Source: Solen grandis
Taxonomy: Eukaryota; Mollusca; Bivalvia; Adapedonta; Solenidae
Direction of reading: 5' to 3'
NCBI GenBank assembly: GCA_021229015.1
Contig: CM037780.1
Location: forward strand, 61,090,961-61,154,960
Length of the DNA: 64,000 nt
Every line of letters starts with the position of its first letter. The stretch's first letter is position 1. The translations under genes were made by a program, and so were the position numbers. A model generated the notes under the pieces. The model had not been told where the DNA came from. It ran no database searches and was given only the letters and a program-made list of their open reading frames with translations. Of the stretch, positions 35,833-47,035 are shown piece after piece.

Positions 35833-36125
35833 CTCTACAAACTATCTATGGCTAATTTGCCGTGGTCCAGTCTGCGGATCCGGTACAGGTCCAACCTAGA
35901 TGTTAAGAGTGGAGGGGGATTCCGTCCTTTCTTGGGGATCATGTTTATATATTTTTTTAATTTTCAAAGTAAACAGTGATTGTTATACAAACAGTCCACT
36001 ACATGTCATAAATTCGAAATCAGTTGAAATATTCAAGAAAACTCATATATATGAGAGATTTTGAGTCTTTTTACGTGTATGTTTGTTTCATGCGTAGGAC
36101 AGATCCTTTTGACTCTTATATTTGT
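35833..36125. repeat. Flank module F, second copy
   Basis: Diverged counterpart of 33690-34002, beginning after a CAT/CAA microsatellite and ending just before the TTAA element ends at 36132. Confidence 0.7.
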
Positions 36126-36135
36126 TTTCATTTAA

Positions 36136-36380
36136 AGGAATACGCTCGGCTGAAATGAAAATTTAACCATCAACAAACCTTTTAGTGTAGATCACTTTGA
36201 CATGACTTTCATTTTTATACACGCTATATTTGTGAAGATATAGCTGTTTAAAGTTTGTGATTTCGATCGGCTATGGCCGCCGCCATCTTTGTTCATGTTT
36301 ACCTTTCTGTGACGTCACAAATACCCATTGAACCATATCCCGATCGATGAGTGCGATTAATAGGGGTTGTGATAAAAGCA
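36136..36380. mobile_element. Left end of an outer TTAA element
   Basis: TTAA at 36132-36135 is followed by AGGAATACGCTCGGCTGA, the same terminus as the element at 36385, but the following sequence differs. It is probably a related element whose right part is displaced or lost, with the second element inserted 245 bp inside it. Confidence 0.6.
36310..36317. promoter_or_regulatory. CRE palindrome TGACGTCA (outer element)
   Basis: A full CRE/ATF consensus within TGTGACGTCACA. Two more full sites lie at 37803-37810 and 38168-38175. Confidence 0.5.
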
Positions 36381-37301
36381 TTAAAGGAATACGCTCGGCT
36401 GATTACAACTAGGTTTCAATTGAAAGATATTGATGTAAATAAACCAATTAAATTTCTCATTTCATTGAATCAATCGTAATAAGAAAGAAATTGTAAGTTA
36501 AAGACGTCTATTTAAACCAATTTGCTCCGCGATATTTTTTATTTCTATAATACATCTTTGTCATTTTTACCGTGAAATGCTTGCAACTGCGGTTATTGAA
36601 AAGTTGTTTTGTGTTAAACTGATTGGATAAGAAATCACTGACAAGCCTTTGTAACAGAATAAGCGTCATATAAAATCGCACCTCAGGGCCATAAAACACG
36701 GCCATAAAACGAAGCGTGCGACCGAGTCACCATGTCAACAGACAATTGATGTGCACGTTTTACTGAAACGGACATGTAGAGTATAATCATCACCACAAAC
36801 ATACTAAATGCATTATATAAATATGAAAGAAAAGTGTTGAATCCACGTTTTATATTATAACAATCTATATTATGCTATTTTACGGAAAAAGTCTGTTTAA
36901 ATAAATATATATAAGTAAAAGTATCGTATCGCAATGAGCTCATGTTAGTGTGATATACAGAAAGTAGTTAGCATAATTTACATTATTTTGTTAAATTGCG
37001 AGCAATTAGGTGTGTAATCATAATTACGACACGGTGTCCCTTTGATTCGTCTCTATAGTATTTCACAGTTACCGTCATTGCAATTAGATTTCTACTTACA
37101 TGATACCGCCCCTTTTATATATATTTATATGTTTGATTAAAAAACTGTTTAAAAATTGTTGATAATTGCTGTAATGATTTGAGCAATTAAAAAAATGTGA
37201 AGTATGTGCATAAATGATTGCGTGACAAGGGGTATTGACTTTAGTTATGGTTCGATCACTATAGCAGGAAGTTTAATAAAGTTTTTGAGATATTTCTTAA
37301 A

Positions 37302-37637
37302 ATGGAGTGTATAGTTCCTTACGACTTTGAGCCCGAATATACTGAGGAAGAGCTGCAACTGCTTCAAGACAATGACGTACGGGAGGAGGAATATTTATGT
37401 GCTGAGGACTTTTGTCTGTGTGATAACTGTGTTATGATGCCATCCAATATGGAAAATGTATGTTGCAAATCGAGTGACTTGGTTTTTGGAAATTTAGATG
37501 AACTTACGTGCATTACGGACCATACGGACTTTCACACCTTAGTTCTGAATGATTCTGTTTTAGAAGTTGCATTCATTAACATTCTGGCATACAAAGGTCA
37601 TAGGACGAGGGCTCCAGACTCTCTCACTCACGAGTAA
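37302..37637 (+). CDS. P2X7 C-terminal ballast-like domain, N-terminal half
   Basis: A 111-codon ORF inside the TIR element. The acidic N-terminus (EPEYTEEELQLLQDND) is followed by FCLCDNC (Cys 38, 40, 43), a CC pair (54-55), CIT (70-72), DFHTLVLNDSVLEVA (76-90) and RAPDSLTHE at the end. This order (C.C..C, CC, CIT, LVL..vL) matches the first part of the cysteine-rich, zinc-binding cytoplasmic domain of vertebrate P2X7, which also occurs in invertebrate proteins that are not channels. The second half (the later Cys and PSC...IR..FP region) is absent. CACGA|GTAAGA at the stop looks like a splice donor, so this may be a first exon whose partner has been lost. The function is unknown; a nucleic-acid or guanine-nucleotide role would be speculation. 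Confidence 0.65.
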   Translation: MECIVPYDFEPEYTEEELQLLQDNDVREEEYLCAEDFCLCDNCVMMPSNMENVCCKSSDLVFGNLDELTCITDHTDFHTLVLNDSVLEVAFINILAYKGHRTRAPDSLTHE

Positions 37638-37802
37638 GAAAACAATAAAATGATCATAGTTTAATCTTTTAATAATATATTTTCATCATATTCAAATAAT
37701 AAACATTTTTCAAACAAATATTTTTTGGGGGGTAAATTTCTCCACAAACCACGTAATTCCCTTCTATATTTCAATGTATATACGCAACCGGAAGTGTGTC
37801 TG

Positions 37803-37810
37803 TGACGTCA
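37803..37810. promoter_or_regulatory. CRE palindrome TGACGTCA (inner element)
   Basis: A second full CRE consensus, in GTGACGTCACGA about 60 bp inside the right inverted repeat of the 36385 element. Confidence 0.45.
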
Positions 37811-38145
37811 CGATTGTTGTAAAAAAAGTCTCCGAGACCACGAGACGTAAACAATGTCTGCGCCCATGTCTCGGAGCAAATTGGTGTAAATAGACGTCTT
37901 TAACTTGCAATTTCTTTCTTATTACGATTGATTCAATGAAATGAGTAATTAAATTGGTTTATTACATCAATATCTTTCAATTAAAACTTAGTTGTTATCA
38001 GCCGAGCGTATTCCTTTAAATTAATGTGCAACACCATTGAATACTTATTTTTAAATCCTGTTGTCTACCGAAATGGTCATTCTGAATATAGACCAATGAT
38101 GTCATTCTAAAATTAGATGTCATACTAGAAACCAATATGGCCACC

Positions 38146-38189
38146 GCACATGCGCGAAAAACCCTGATGACGTCACTACTGCGCATGCG
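38146..38189. promoter_or_regulatory. NRF1-like and CRE motifs clustered
   Basis: GCACATGCGCG (38146), TGACGTCA (38168-38175) and TGCGCATGCG (38180-38189) fall within 45 bp. This resembles a CpG promoter cluster, but no gene start is evident next to it, so it may be part of the outer element. Confidence 0.4.
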
Positions 38190-38528
38190 TAGTCTTGACC
38201 CTAAACCGGCCCTCATACTACTTTTACCTGTCGCAATGTCCTGTAAAGAAGGAAAAGTTTTCGCGTAGTCTGTTACATTAACTGATTATTTTGATCTGCA
38301 AATAGATTAGAAGGAATACCTGGAAAAACGGAATATTGCTTAGTTTTAATTACATTTCTCTCTAACCTTCAGTGATTTCATTGGTGAGACCACTAAAACT
38401 TATTCATGGAAAATGCAAGTTTTACAAAATGAGAATTCTGATATGGATTGAAACAATGCAAAACATTAAATAAATCGATTTCAAAAACACATTTCCAAAA
38501 GGTAGTTATAACCATAATGAAATAAAAG

Positions 38529-39870
38529 AAGAGGCCCATGATGGCCCTAAATTGCTCACCTGAGATAAATAGGTTGACCCAAGGAACATCTGTACCAATT
38601 TATTTTAAAATCTTGCCAGTAGTTTTGAAGAAGATGATTTTTAAAGTTTTCATTTTTTTTTTCTTTTTGTTGCCATGGCAACCAGAGTTCTATATGGATC
38701 AAGTTTATTTTAGGAACTTTTGTGAAGGTTGACCCAAGGATCATTCCTGTCAAGTTTAATCAAATTCTGTCCAGTGGTTTCAGAGGAAATGTTGATTAAA
38801 GTTTTCCCTATATACATATAAGGCAAATAAGCCCCGCCCCTGGCGGCCATGTTTTTTACGGATCGGAATAATTTTAGCAACTTTGGTAGAGGTTGACCCA
38901 AGGAACATCTGTACCAATTTATTTTAAAATCTGGCCAGTAGTTTTGAAGAAGATGATTTTTAAAGTTTTCATTTTTTTTCTTTTTGTTGCCATGGCAACC
39001 AGAGTTCTACATGGACCAAGTTTATTTTAGCAACTTTTGTGAAGGTTGATCCAAGGATCATTCCTGCCAAGTTTAATCAAATTCTGTCCAGTGGTTTCAG
39101 AGGAGATGTTGTTTAAAGGTTTCTCTATATACATATAAGGCAAATAAGCCCCGCCCCTGGCGGCCATTTTTTTTACGGATCGGAATAATTTTAGCAACTT
39201 TGGTAGAGGTTGACCCAAGGAACATCTGTACCAATTTATTTTAAAATCTGGCCAGTAGTTTTGAAGAAGATGATTTTTAAAGTTTTCAAATTATTTTTCT
39301 TTTTGTTGCCATGGCAACCAGAGTTCTATATGGATCAAGTTTATTTTAGCAACTTTTGTGGAGGTTGACCCAAGGATCATCCCTGCCAAGTTTAATCAAA
39401 TTCTGTCCAGTGGTTTCAGAGGAGATGTTGTTTAAAGGTTTCTCTATATACATATAAGGCAAATAAGCCCCGCCCCTGGCGGCCATGTTTTTTTAACGGA
39501 GCGGAATAATTTTAGCAACTTTGGTAGAGGTTGACCCAAGGAACATCTGTACCAAATAATTTTGAAATCTGGCCAGTAGTTTTGAAGGAGATGATTTTTA
39601 AAGTTTTCAAATTATTTTTCTTTTTGTTGCCATGGCAACCAGAGTTCTTCATGGATCAACTTTATTTTAGCAACTTTTGTAGAGCCTAACCCAAGGAACA
39701 TTCCTGCCAAGTTTCATTAAATTCTGTCCAGCGGTTTCAGAGGGGATGTCGTTTAAAGCAAATTGTTGACGACGGACGACGCACGACTAACGACGCACGA
39801 CGACGGACGCCGGACGAAGGGCGATCACAAAAGCTCACCTTGAGCACTTTGTGCTCAGGTGAGCTAAAAA
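38529..39870 (+). mobile_element. GCTCACCTGAG element 4 (318-bp core, X-box palindromes)
   Basis: Left end AGAGGCCCATGATGGCCC and TGCTCACCTGAG. Right end (GACG)-rich with TGAGCACTTTGTGCTCA and GGTGAGCTAA. The core is a 318-bp unit (anchor GCCCCGCCCCTGGCGGCC at about 38830, 39149, 39468) made of two related halves of about 155 bp. Each unit includes GTTGCCATGGCAAC, at 38669, 38986, 39305 and 39626. No ORF. The minus-strand open frames here are repeat translations. Confidence 0.85.
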
Positions 39871-41017
39871 TCGTTAAATAAAATACATGCATGTGAATTT
39901 CAGTTCGCGAATTTATGTTACTTGTGCGCTTATAATCTAATGGTTTAAAAAACAAACAGAAAAAAAAGGACTTTATTCAATCGACACGACCGAATATGAA
40001 CATAGAGGTCTATTATATATCCTTATTACATACACTACTTACAAAAACTTTGCGATAAAAGAAGGTTAATGAAGATTACTTTCAAAATTCGTCTGTTTGT
40101 ATTCAGTTTGGCGCGCTGGTGAGAACACGGTTAATTTGCGGGGCTACAGCATGTGATCGGATTTTCGAAAAAACAAAACAAAAAAAAAACAAAACAAAAA
40201 ACAAACATGTATAGCAACGCCTAAATAAAGTTTCCAACATGTGAAAAAATGTCAGAATGATATTTTATTTTATAATATTGAACATAAATTATGTTTCAAG
40301 AAAATGATATCGGCCCAACGTCAAACCGATATTGTTAAATTTAAATGATGAGACTCACATCGGCCCGCCGTAGGACCGATGAGATAAATCCGATATAATA
40401 TCAAAATTTGTTTTGTTAGTTTTGTAAGTCAGAATAATCGAATCACAAATAAATTAGACACTATACTATTTTTTAAACATTTAAAGAGATATTTACATGA
40501 TATATCCAATATCTTTCCAACATTGGCCCAACGTATGTCCGACATCGGCCCGAGATCGGTTAATTATCCGATATACCGATATTATACCGACATCAGGCCG
40601 ATGAAGTAATGTTAGCTGGGATGAGGGAAAGGGTTAAAATGACAGAATTATTGTACGGGAGGCAACTAATTACGGTAAATCAGAATCAACTCAGATTTGG
40701 CTCTATCAAAGAATTTATGCCTGAATGTTTATTTCGTTCTCATTTTTTAATCATCATAAAACGCTAACATACAATAACATAAACATTTTGATATGACGTA
40801 TACTTAATCTGCGCGTTGTTTTATGATTTTTGTGAATGACTAAGCGACAAAGTTTATATCTACACCGTTTCCGGTGAAGGCTCCGCATAAAATTTCAGGG
40901 CATTCCTCAGAAACTGGAATAGTTGTACACGAAAAGCGGTTATTTCTTCTGATTTCGATTGTGATCGGGTGGTTTGGTCATTTGTGGAAGTAGGTTATAC
41001 ACATTGGTAGGGGAAAA
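39871..41017. other. Upstream region of the 41018 exon; repeat of ATCGGCCC motifs
   Basis: At 40310-40615 there are repeated CGATATCGG / ATCGGCCCAACGT / CCGACATC motifs ending in TGTTAGCTGGGAT, probably an old MITE. The last 200 bp before the ATG are less AT-rich and are a plausible promoter and 5' UTR, without a TATA box that I can assign. Confidence 0.4.
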
Positions 41018-41155
41018 ATGAGTGACGCTCGCAGAAAGCGTTACCCGGGACCATTAAAAGCACGATCTGACAATGGTGATAATTCGCACCGATCTCAAGC
41101 GGGATCAAATTCTCACCATTACCGGGGACGGAACAACAACGCGCACTCAGGAAAT
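41018..41155 (+). CDS. First coding exon of an unrecognised host gene
   Basis: ATG at 41018 in the context GGGGAAAAATGAGT opens a 46-codon frame: MSDARRKRYPGPLKAR, then a Ser/Asn/His-rich stretch with HRSQAGSNSHHYRGRNNN, ending HSGN. It closes exactly at a consensus donor AAT|GTAAGT (41156) in phase 0. Base composition is much less AT-rich than the surroundings, with balanced codon use. The peptide is basic and low complexity, like a disordered N-terminus. The exon at 55037-55157 starts in phase 0 and would join without disturbing the frame. I do not recognise the protein. Confidence 0.6.
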
Positions 41156-42389
41156 GTAAGTTTTGCATCGTTATTATTCCTTTTATATAAATGATCTTTT
41201 GATATTTAGTATATTCCTGGATCTAGCAAACGGCATGTGAACTGACATGTACTGGCAAGCCGTGCTGTTCCGCTTGACTTGTTCCAGTTCAAAACATGCT
41301 GGAATTCCGATATGTTCCTTCGATCTAAACATTACCGGTAACCTGTATTGAAGGCACATGCACAACACTTAACTGAACAGTACAACAGTTTACTCAGTAT
41401 CAAATTCATTATAATCTTTCACATAGATCTGTAAAACATAATAGCCCATTTCACCTCTCTCTCATACACATTCAGTTTATCAGTTTATGTAGTGTCTGTT
41501 TGCTAAAATATCATTCATGAATTGCTGATTTGGAAGGAAGTGTTGCTGCAAAAATCTAAAATTTACTTAAAAATAATTTTCTGAAGTGCTGGCTATGGCT
41601 GATTTCAATACTTACCGTAGTGTAAATGATAATTACTTCACTAAGAAAAGTAAGAAAAGATTATAATAAGCATACTGTCCCTCTCTCTTTCTCTTTTCTA
41701 ATGTTTTGACTTTATAATCTTACCTGTCTATGCTCAGGACCTTCATATTAGAAAAAAAAAGAACTCTCTTTATATCAGGCCTATTTATATAGAGAGAGGC
41801 AGTTATTATTTTATTCGAGTCCTGGGTCTCGCTATGCTTAAAAAATGACTTCCAATTCTTGAATTCAGTAGCATTTTCCACATTTTTTATACATCTTGTG
41901 AATGCATTGAAATTTAAAATTTGAATCCTGAAAGGGAAAACATTACATTTAAGATGAAGAATGCATGGGTAAAAAAATCTTTAAAGTTTTTTTCTTTAAA
42001 ACTAAGAATTAAATTTTTTTTAAAAATCAACCTCTCCATATATTATTTATACATAGGTTGATTTTTTAAGTTTTTATTTATTTATATATATTTTTTTTTG
42101 GTTCATATTTACATCAAAGGGAAGTAAATACAAATTAACAAAGCAAAACATTGGATGTATAAAACTAGTACTTAAAACAAACTTTAAAAATATAACAAAA
42201 AGAATTTAAAAAAAAAAGATCCCAGCTGGTATAGAATTCTTGGCCACATGATGGGGAAAAAGAACTGATCGACGCTCTTACCAATTGAGCTTATTCCACA
42301 ATGTGTAACGAAAGTGCAAATAGGGCTATTTATAGGTAATTACTGTATCAAACAGCAGCACTACACAGACAATTTTACTGTATTTGAAA
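41156..42389. other. Probable intron sequence
   Basis: AT-rich with poly-A/T tracts and no coding signal. It is the first part of the intron interval between the two plus-strand exons. Confidence 0.5.
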
Positions 42390-43060
42390 AATATGGAATT
42401 TTATGTTTGTGATACATGCAACTCAGCAAGTATTTGTACTACAGGCTTGAAACTTCATGGATATATTATTCAGGACATGAACTTGTGAACCTGGGTATTT
42501 TAATGGAACCGCTGTTGAAATTGACAGAGCTATGGACCTTTGTTTTTGAAAAATATTGAATTTTATGCTTGTGACCACACATTACTCTGAAAGTATTTGT
42601 ACTACAGACTTGAAACTCCACAAATATTTTATTCAGGACATGAAACTTGTTTACCTTGGAATTTTTATCGTATCACCATTTACATTGATGGAACTATGGG
42701 CCTTTGTTTAGGAAAAATATGGAATTTTAATTTTATGGAGCCCAAAATACCAAAAGTATTTATATTACAAACTTCAAGCTTCATGGATATATTATTCAGG
42801 GCATACACTTGTTTATCTGGGCATTTAAATTGGCCAGTTTTTATTGCTGTGCTCTCTTCTTCATTTGCCAGGGCATTTTTATGTTCAGCCCTCCCCCACC
42901 CCCACACAATAAAAAAATGAAACATATAGATTTGCCTTTGTCCGTCCATCCATCCCAAATCTGTGACACAGATAACTCTGAAGGTATTTGTGCTACAGAT
43001 TTTAAACTTCATGGATATATTACTCAGGACATGGCTTGCGCTCCTGGGTGTTGGCCTTTG
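42390..43060 (+). repeat. Degenerate ~185-bp tandem repeat
   Basis: Recurring blocks such as AAGTATTTGTACTACAG, GAAACTTCATGGATATATTA and TTCAGGACATGAACTTG appear near 42430, 42590, 42750 and 42980. A GTCCGTCCATCCATCC stretch near 42939 resembles the CCGT tracts next to the other tandem cores. The open frames here on both strands are repeat-derived. Confidence 0.7.
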
Positions 43061-43784
43061 TTTTTTGAAATGCGACAGATGGGGGCATCTCTCTGTGTCC
43101 TCTGGACACATTTATAGTTAACCCCCAAAATTGGCCATTTACCCCCAAAATTGTTGGGACTCTTTCTTTCTATATGAACAGGTGCAAAGTTAAGGAAGCC
43201 GCCAGTTTCAGAACTCAGTAGGCACATTTTAGAGTCATTTTCGTGTATTTGAAGTTAGAAAAATAAACATAATTGTAGAAATTGTTTATACTCAGGGAGT
43301 ATGTTACATTGTAGATAGGGTATTGTTATGTAGTTGTTTGTAAAAATAAATTATGTCTGTTTACATTGTTGTGGTCTTATAGTCCTGTCAGTTGTGAACA
43401 TGTCTCATGTCATTTGCATATTTATTTTAACCATATTTGCATGTGAGTGAGTGAGAGTAGATTGATGGGTGATCACTCTATGCATGAACTTTTTTCATCT
43501 TTTTTCTTGTCTCATAAGCCATTTTTACCTGCCACAACCTTCCAAGTTTTCCCTCTTAAGTTTGTTGCATTAATATATCACTCTAAGTCTTTGACTGGTT
43601 TCCATCCAGTCTACATCAAGTTCATAGATCTTCTTCAATCTTCATACACTGGTATATGTTAATATAAATTAACTTGCAATGAAGGAACCCCAGTTTGTAT
43701 ATATGTAAAATAGTGTATTCATGCGATCCCTCAGTTACACAAGGTTACTTCTTATTAAGTTATGAAACATTGAATGCAAATTAC

Positions 43785-44000
43785 AACAATTTAACCAGCT
43801 CAGGTGGTCAAGTCATTAGAATGTTTGCCTTGGATTCGGAGTGGACAGTTGTGGGTTTGATCCCTGATGATAAATACCAAAGTCAATAAAAATGGAACTG
43901 GTAGCTCTGTGCTTGGCGCTCCACAATTTGATAAGCAGGTTATAGGTCAAATCTCAGGATTGCCTGATGTAAAGTAACTTGGTGTGTAGGATTTCTTCTG
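43785..44000 (+). mobile_element. tRNA-derived SINE-like element, diverged
   Basis: AGCTCAGGTGGTCAAGTC resembles an A box and GTGGGTTTGATCCCTG (B box GGTTTGATCC, 43854-43863) a B box, at tRNA-like spacing. A short unrelated body follows. The anticodon arm region is degraded, so it is not a functional tRNA. Confidence 0.5.
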
Positions 44001-46149
44001 CCCATTTTAGGAAGGGGGCTGTAGCTCAAAATTTGGAAAAAAATATCAACATATTTCACCTAATTTGGAATTTTTAAGACACATGACTGTGCCTTAGTAG
44101 TCATTCACATATGTGTGTTCATGAGTGTTTTAGTTAACTGCAATGGGATTATACATATGTAGTTGTTAGGGATCACTCAATATTGAGTTGTTTCCCTTCA
44201 TTAAATTAATAGTAGATCTTTAATCCATCTTGCCGATAGTGATTTAAATCTAACAACAACTGCAAAAAATGTTAATTATTGATTTTAAAAAAGTGGTTCA
44301 TTATGTTTCAGTCTGATTACTTAATTATCATTCTTTTGGCAATGTAAAATTACAATGTAGTGTAACATTATATTCTGTTATGTAGTTTTTAGTTGTGTGT
44401 GACGTCAGTCACACCAACTATAGTACTACGTTTTCAACCCAGGTTCTTCTAGATTTAAAACCTAATTACCTCTCAATAGTGTAAATATGTTCGAACAATT
44501 GTATACATCTCTACAACATTAGTATCTAGAATTAAGCAAAAATTCTGAAATATCAGTGCTGTGTGAAAAATAAATACTTACAGGCTACAAAAATCTTCTG
44601 TGACATGAAAACATTATAGGACTTATTTTTCTATGCTGATGTAACTGCAATTGAATGATGTAACTGTTTTTATCATGTGATCACTTTACCAAGCACACAA
44701 ATATAGCTTGTATCGATGCAAGGTGGCTCGTAAATAAATTTGATAGTAAATGTACAGCATACTGTCATTTTAGGCTGTTACAATAACCCAAGTGAAGTCC
44801 AAAACAAATCATTGTAACATACTAATAATCAAATCAATCTATCGACCTCAGAGATCTCCAAGGGTTATTTATTACACTAAAAAATGACTGAAACCTGTAT
44901 ATCTACTATCCGAAATGAGTTTGTAGCCTCTGACCTGTGCAGAAAATTTGCAGTTGTAGATAAGGTACTGCATGAATACAAATCAAAGCTCTGGAATGAA
45001 AAGGAATGCCGCATTTCTTTTGTTTATCAAAGTGAATTTAATTATTGGTGATCGACTTGCAGCTCTTCAAACACTCTTTCATTTGAGACACACACAACTT
45101 CAGTGCCTTCAGCACATTGATTACCTTTAACTATATTCTTAGTTGGAGGTGGGGGGGAGTGTACATCAAGACATCTTTTACATGTTATTATATGCTCATT
45201 TGGTATGAAGATATATCAATTAATTTGCATAACATGTGTTAATGGTAATAAGTCAAGTATGCATTACACACATGTATAATATATATATTTATAAGAAATA
45301 TTCATTTTGACATAGACAGGTGTGCATGAAATATTCAAAGATTTTTCCACTGATAACATTACCCCTTCTAGAATGTTTATCATGCTGAAATCAACAACTG
45401 AAATAATGCAGTTTAAGAACTGACTCCCCTGATACATGTGATCATAAACAATCAGCTGATCTACTTACCATGGATCATATTGGATGTAAACATACACCTA
45501 TACCCTTATGGCACTTGCACTCAACTCACTATGTCAGCGATTTACATCCAAAAATTAAGATGACATTCACAATAGATAATCCCAATAAAATGTTATAATA
45601 GGTATGTATAATTAGAAACCTTATAATTGACATGCAGTTCACAAGTAAGGTGGTGGCTGCCTCAAAATTTTAAGATCCATTCATAACTTTTTGCACACTC
45701 TTTTTTTTTTTTTTTTTTTAGGGTTTTAAAATTATTTTTGTAGAAATTGTAAATTGGTTTACTTTTGTTGACTGTTTTTTTTTTTTTTATTACATCAGTT
45801 TATAAAGTAAAGATATTTTGTAGTGATCATAATATATATATGATGTGGAAGGCTGGAATTGCTTTTGAATTAAATGGGGTCAGTAATTGTTGCTATAATA
45901 GAAAAAAGCATGTTTCCATCTTTCCATAGAAGCATTAGTATCACATCCTGATTTGTACACATGCAATAATCTCATTAGAACTCTGTAATTTAAAGACTTA
46001 GATGTTTGACATAGCTTTTCCAAAATAGTTCTTTCATTCATTCATATAAATATTACTCAGACAAACAAGAGTCCTTTTCCCCCAAGATGATGTCCAGGAC
46101 TCCATTTAACCCTAACTACTTCATATGGATTTATTTGGACACACTTGCA
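44001..46149. other. Intron-like sequence without a gene
   Basis: AT-rich, with long T runs (45700-45719, 45777-45788). No repeat family or coding frame that I can support. Confidence 0.5.
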
Positions 46150-46330
46150 AACGGAGCAAGCTAGATTCAAATCCAACAGCTCATTCCATTCAGTATTGTA
46201 GCTCAGATTCTTCACAGCCTGCATGGCAAAGAAAATTTATCTCTGAAAGTTCACTGAAATAATACTCATCAAGCCAAAGATTTGTATATGAATTGAATAT
46301 TCATGAAGAAAAGAGTTAAGGGGGACCTGT
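46150..46330. repeat. Dispersed repeat, first copy
   Basis: ATTGTAGCTCAGATTCTTCA, CAGCCTGCATGGCAAAGAAA and GAATATTCATGAA correspond to 46862-47035, where the order is the same but divergence is high. Part of the family may recur in reverse at 53225-53260. Confidence 0.5.
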
Positions 46331-46334
46331 TAAT

Positions 46335-46490
46335 CAGTGTTCTGATAATGTGACTGGGTGTGGCTTCATGTCACTTGTCTATGGCATGATACAGCAGTGT
46401 GGCAGATATATATCTCTCTCATGCAAACAAGTCTCAATGACCATATGAAATTCTGTTAATTGAGACGTTAAACCTAGCTAAACAATATGT
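46335..46490 (+). mobile_element. SINE-like element body and tail, plus strand
   Basis: AATGTGACTGGGTGTGG, CATGTCAC, GTCTATGGCATGATA and the tail ACCATATGAAATTCTGTTAA then GAGACGTTAAACC match the plus-sense reading of the minus-strand SINEs at 28396 and 58010. Confidence 0.6.
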
Positions 46491-46861
46491 TTTCATTAAA
46501 ACCTCAAAGTCATTCTAAGAGCCAAACCTTCAAGTGTTTACCATGTTTTTTAGTTAGCATTAAAGGTTGGCTTTTTTTTCTCTTAAAATCTGGCTTCAGA
46601 AGCAACCCAAAATTTGGGACCAATCAGCAATTTATTTCAATATAAAACCTTTCTATTATTTTACCATGCACAAAATGTATTGATCTATAAGACGAGATAA
46701 AGTGTTTCACAAGTTTAGGGTGACTTCTAAGTTAGGTAGAATCTATAATGACATTTCTCCAGACAATAGGAACCTATGCTTGCTTCAGCCTGCTGTTGTC
46801 TGTAGAAATGTAAGACTCCATCCTATATATAGATATATTTTGACACCTAAGTAAACATAGT

Positions 46862-47035
46862 AGACCCAGATCAGGTTGGACTCCTCTGTTTTTTCATGCA
46901 ATATTGTAGCACAGATTCTACACAGTCTGCACAGCAAGGAAAACTCCGTGGTTTCATAATTATACAATTTAAAGTTAAGTAAATTAACATTCATCAAGTC
47001 ATAATTGTACATGAATATTCATGAGGTAAAGTTAA
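46862..47035. repeat. Dispersed repeat, second copy
   Basis: Counterpart of 46150-46330, with ATTGTAGCACAGATTCTACA, CAGTCTGCACAGCAAGGAAA and the palindrome CATGAATATTCATG. Confidence 0.5.

Larger units (their letters stand above)
36385..38015. mobile_element. TTAA-flanked transposon with ~150-bp TIRs and a ballast-domain ORF
   Basis: The left terminus 36385-36534 and the reverse complement of 37866-38015 are near-identical for about 150 bp, both starting AGGAATACGCTCGGCTGAT. TTAA lies directly outside each end (36381-36384, 38016-38019). TTAA targets are used by piggyBac and Kolobok transposons. The AGG start is unlike the CCC start usual in piggyBac. No transposase is present. The only credible gene inside is 37302-37637. 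The 1,631-bp element is probably non-autonomous or internally deleted. Confidence 0.85.

Noticed and set aside
40310..40615. Possible palindromic regulatory array of ATCGG motifs
   Set aside because: Most likely an old MITE interior; spacing is irregular and ends could not be fixed, so it was only mentioned in the upstream-region entry.
43787..43889. Possible functional tRNA gene
   Set aside because: Only A- and B-box resemblance is seen; acceptor stem and anticodon arm do not pair, so it is a SINE head. The same applies to 48061 and 58200.
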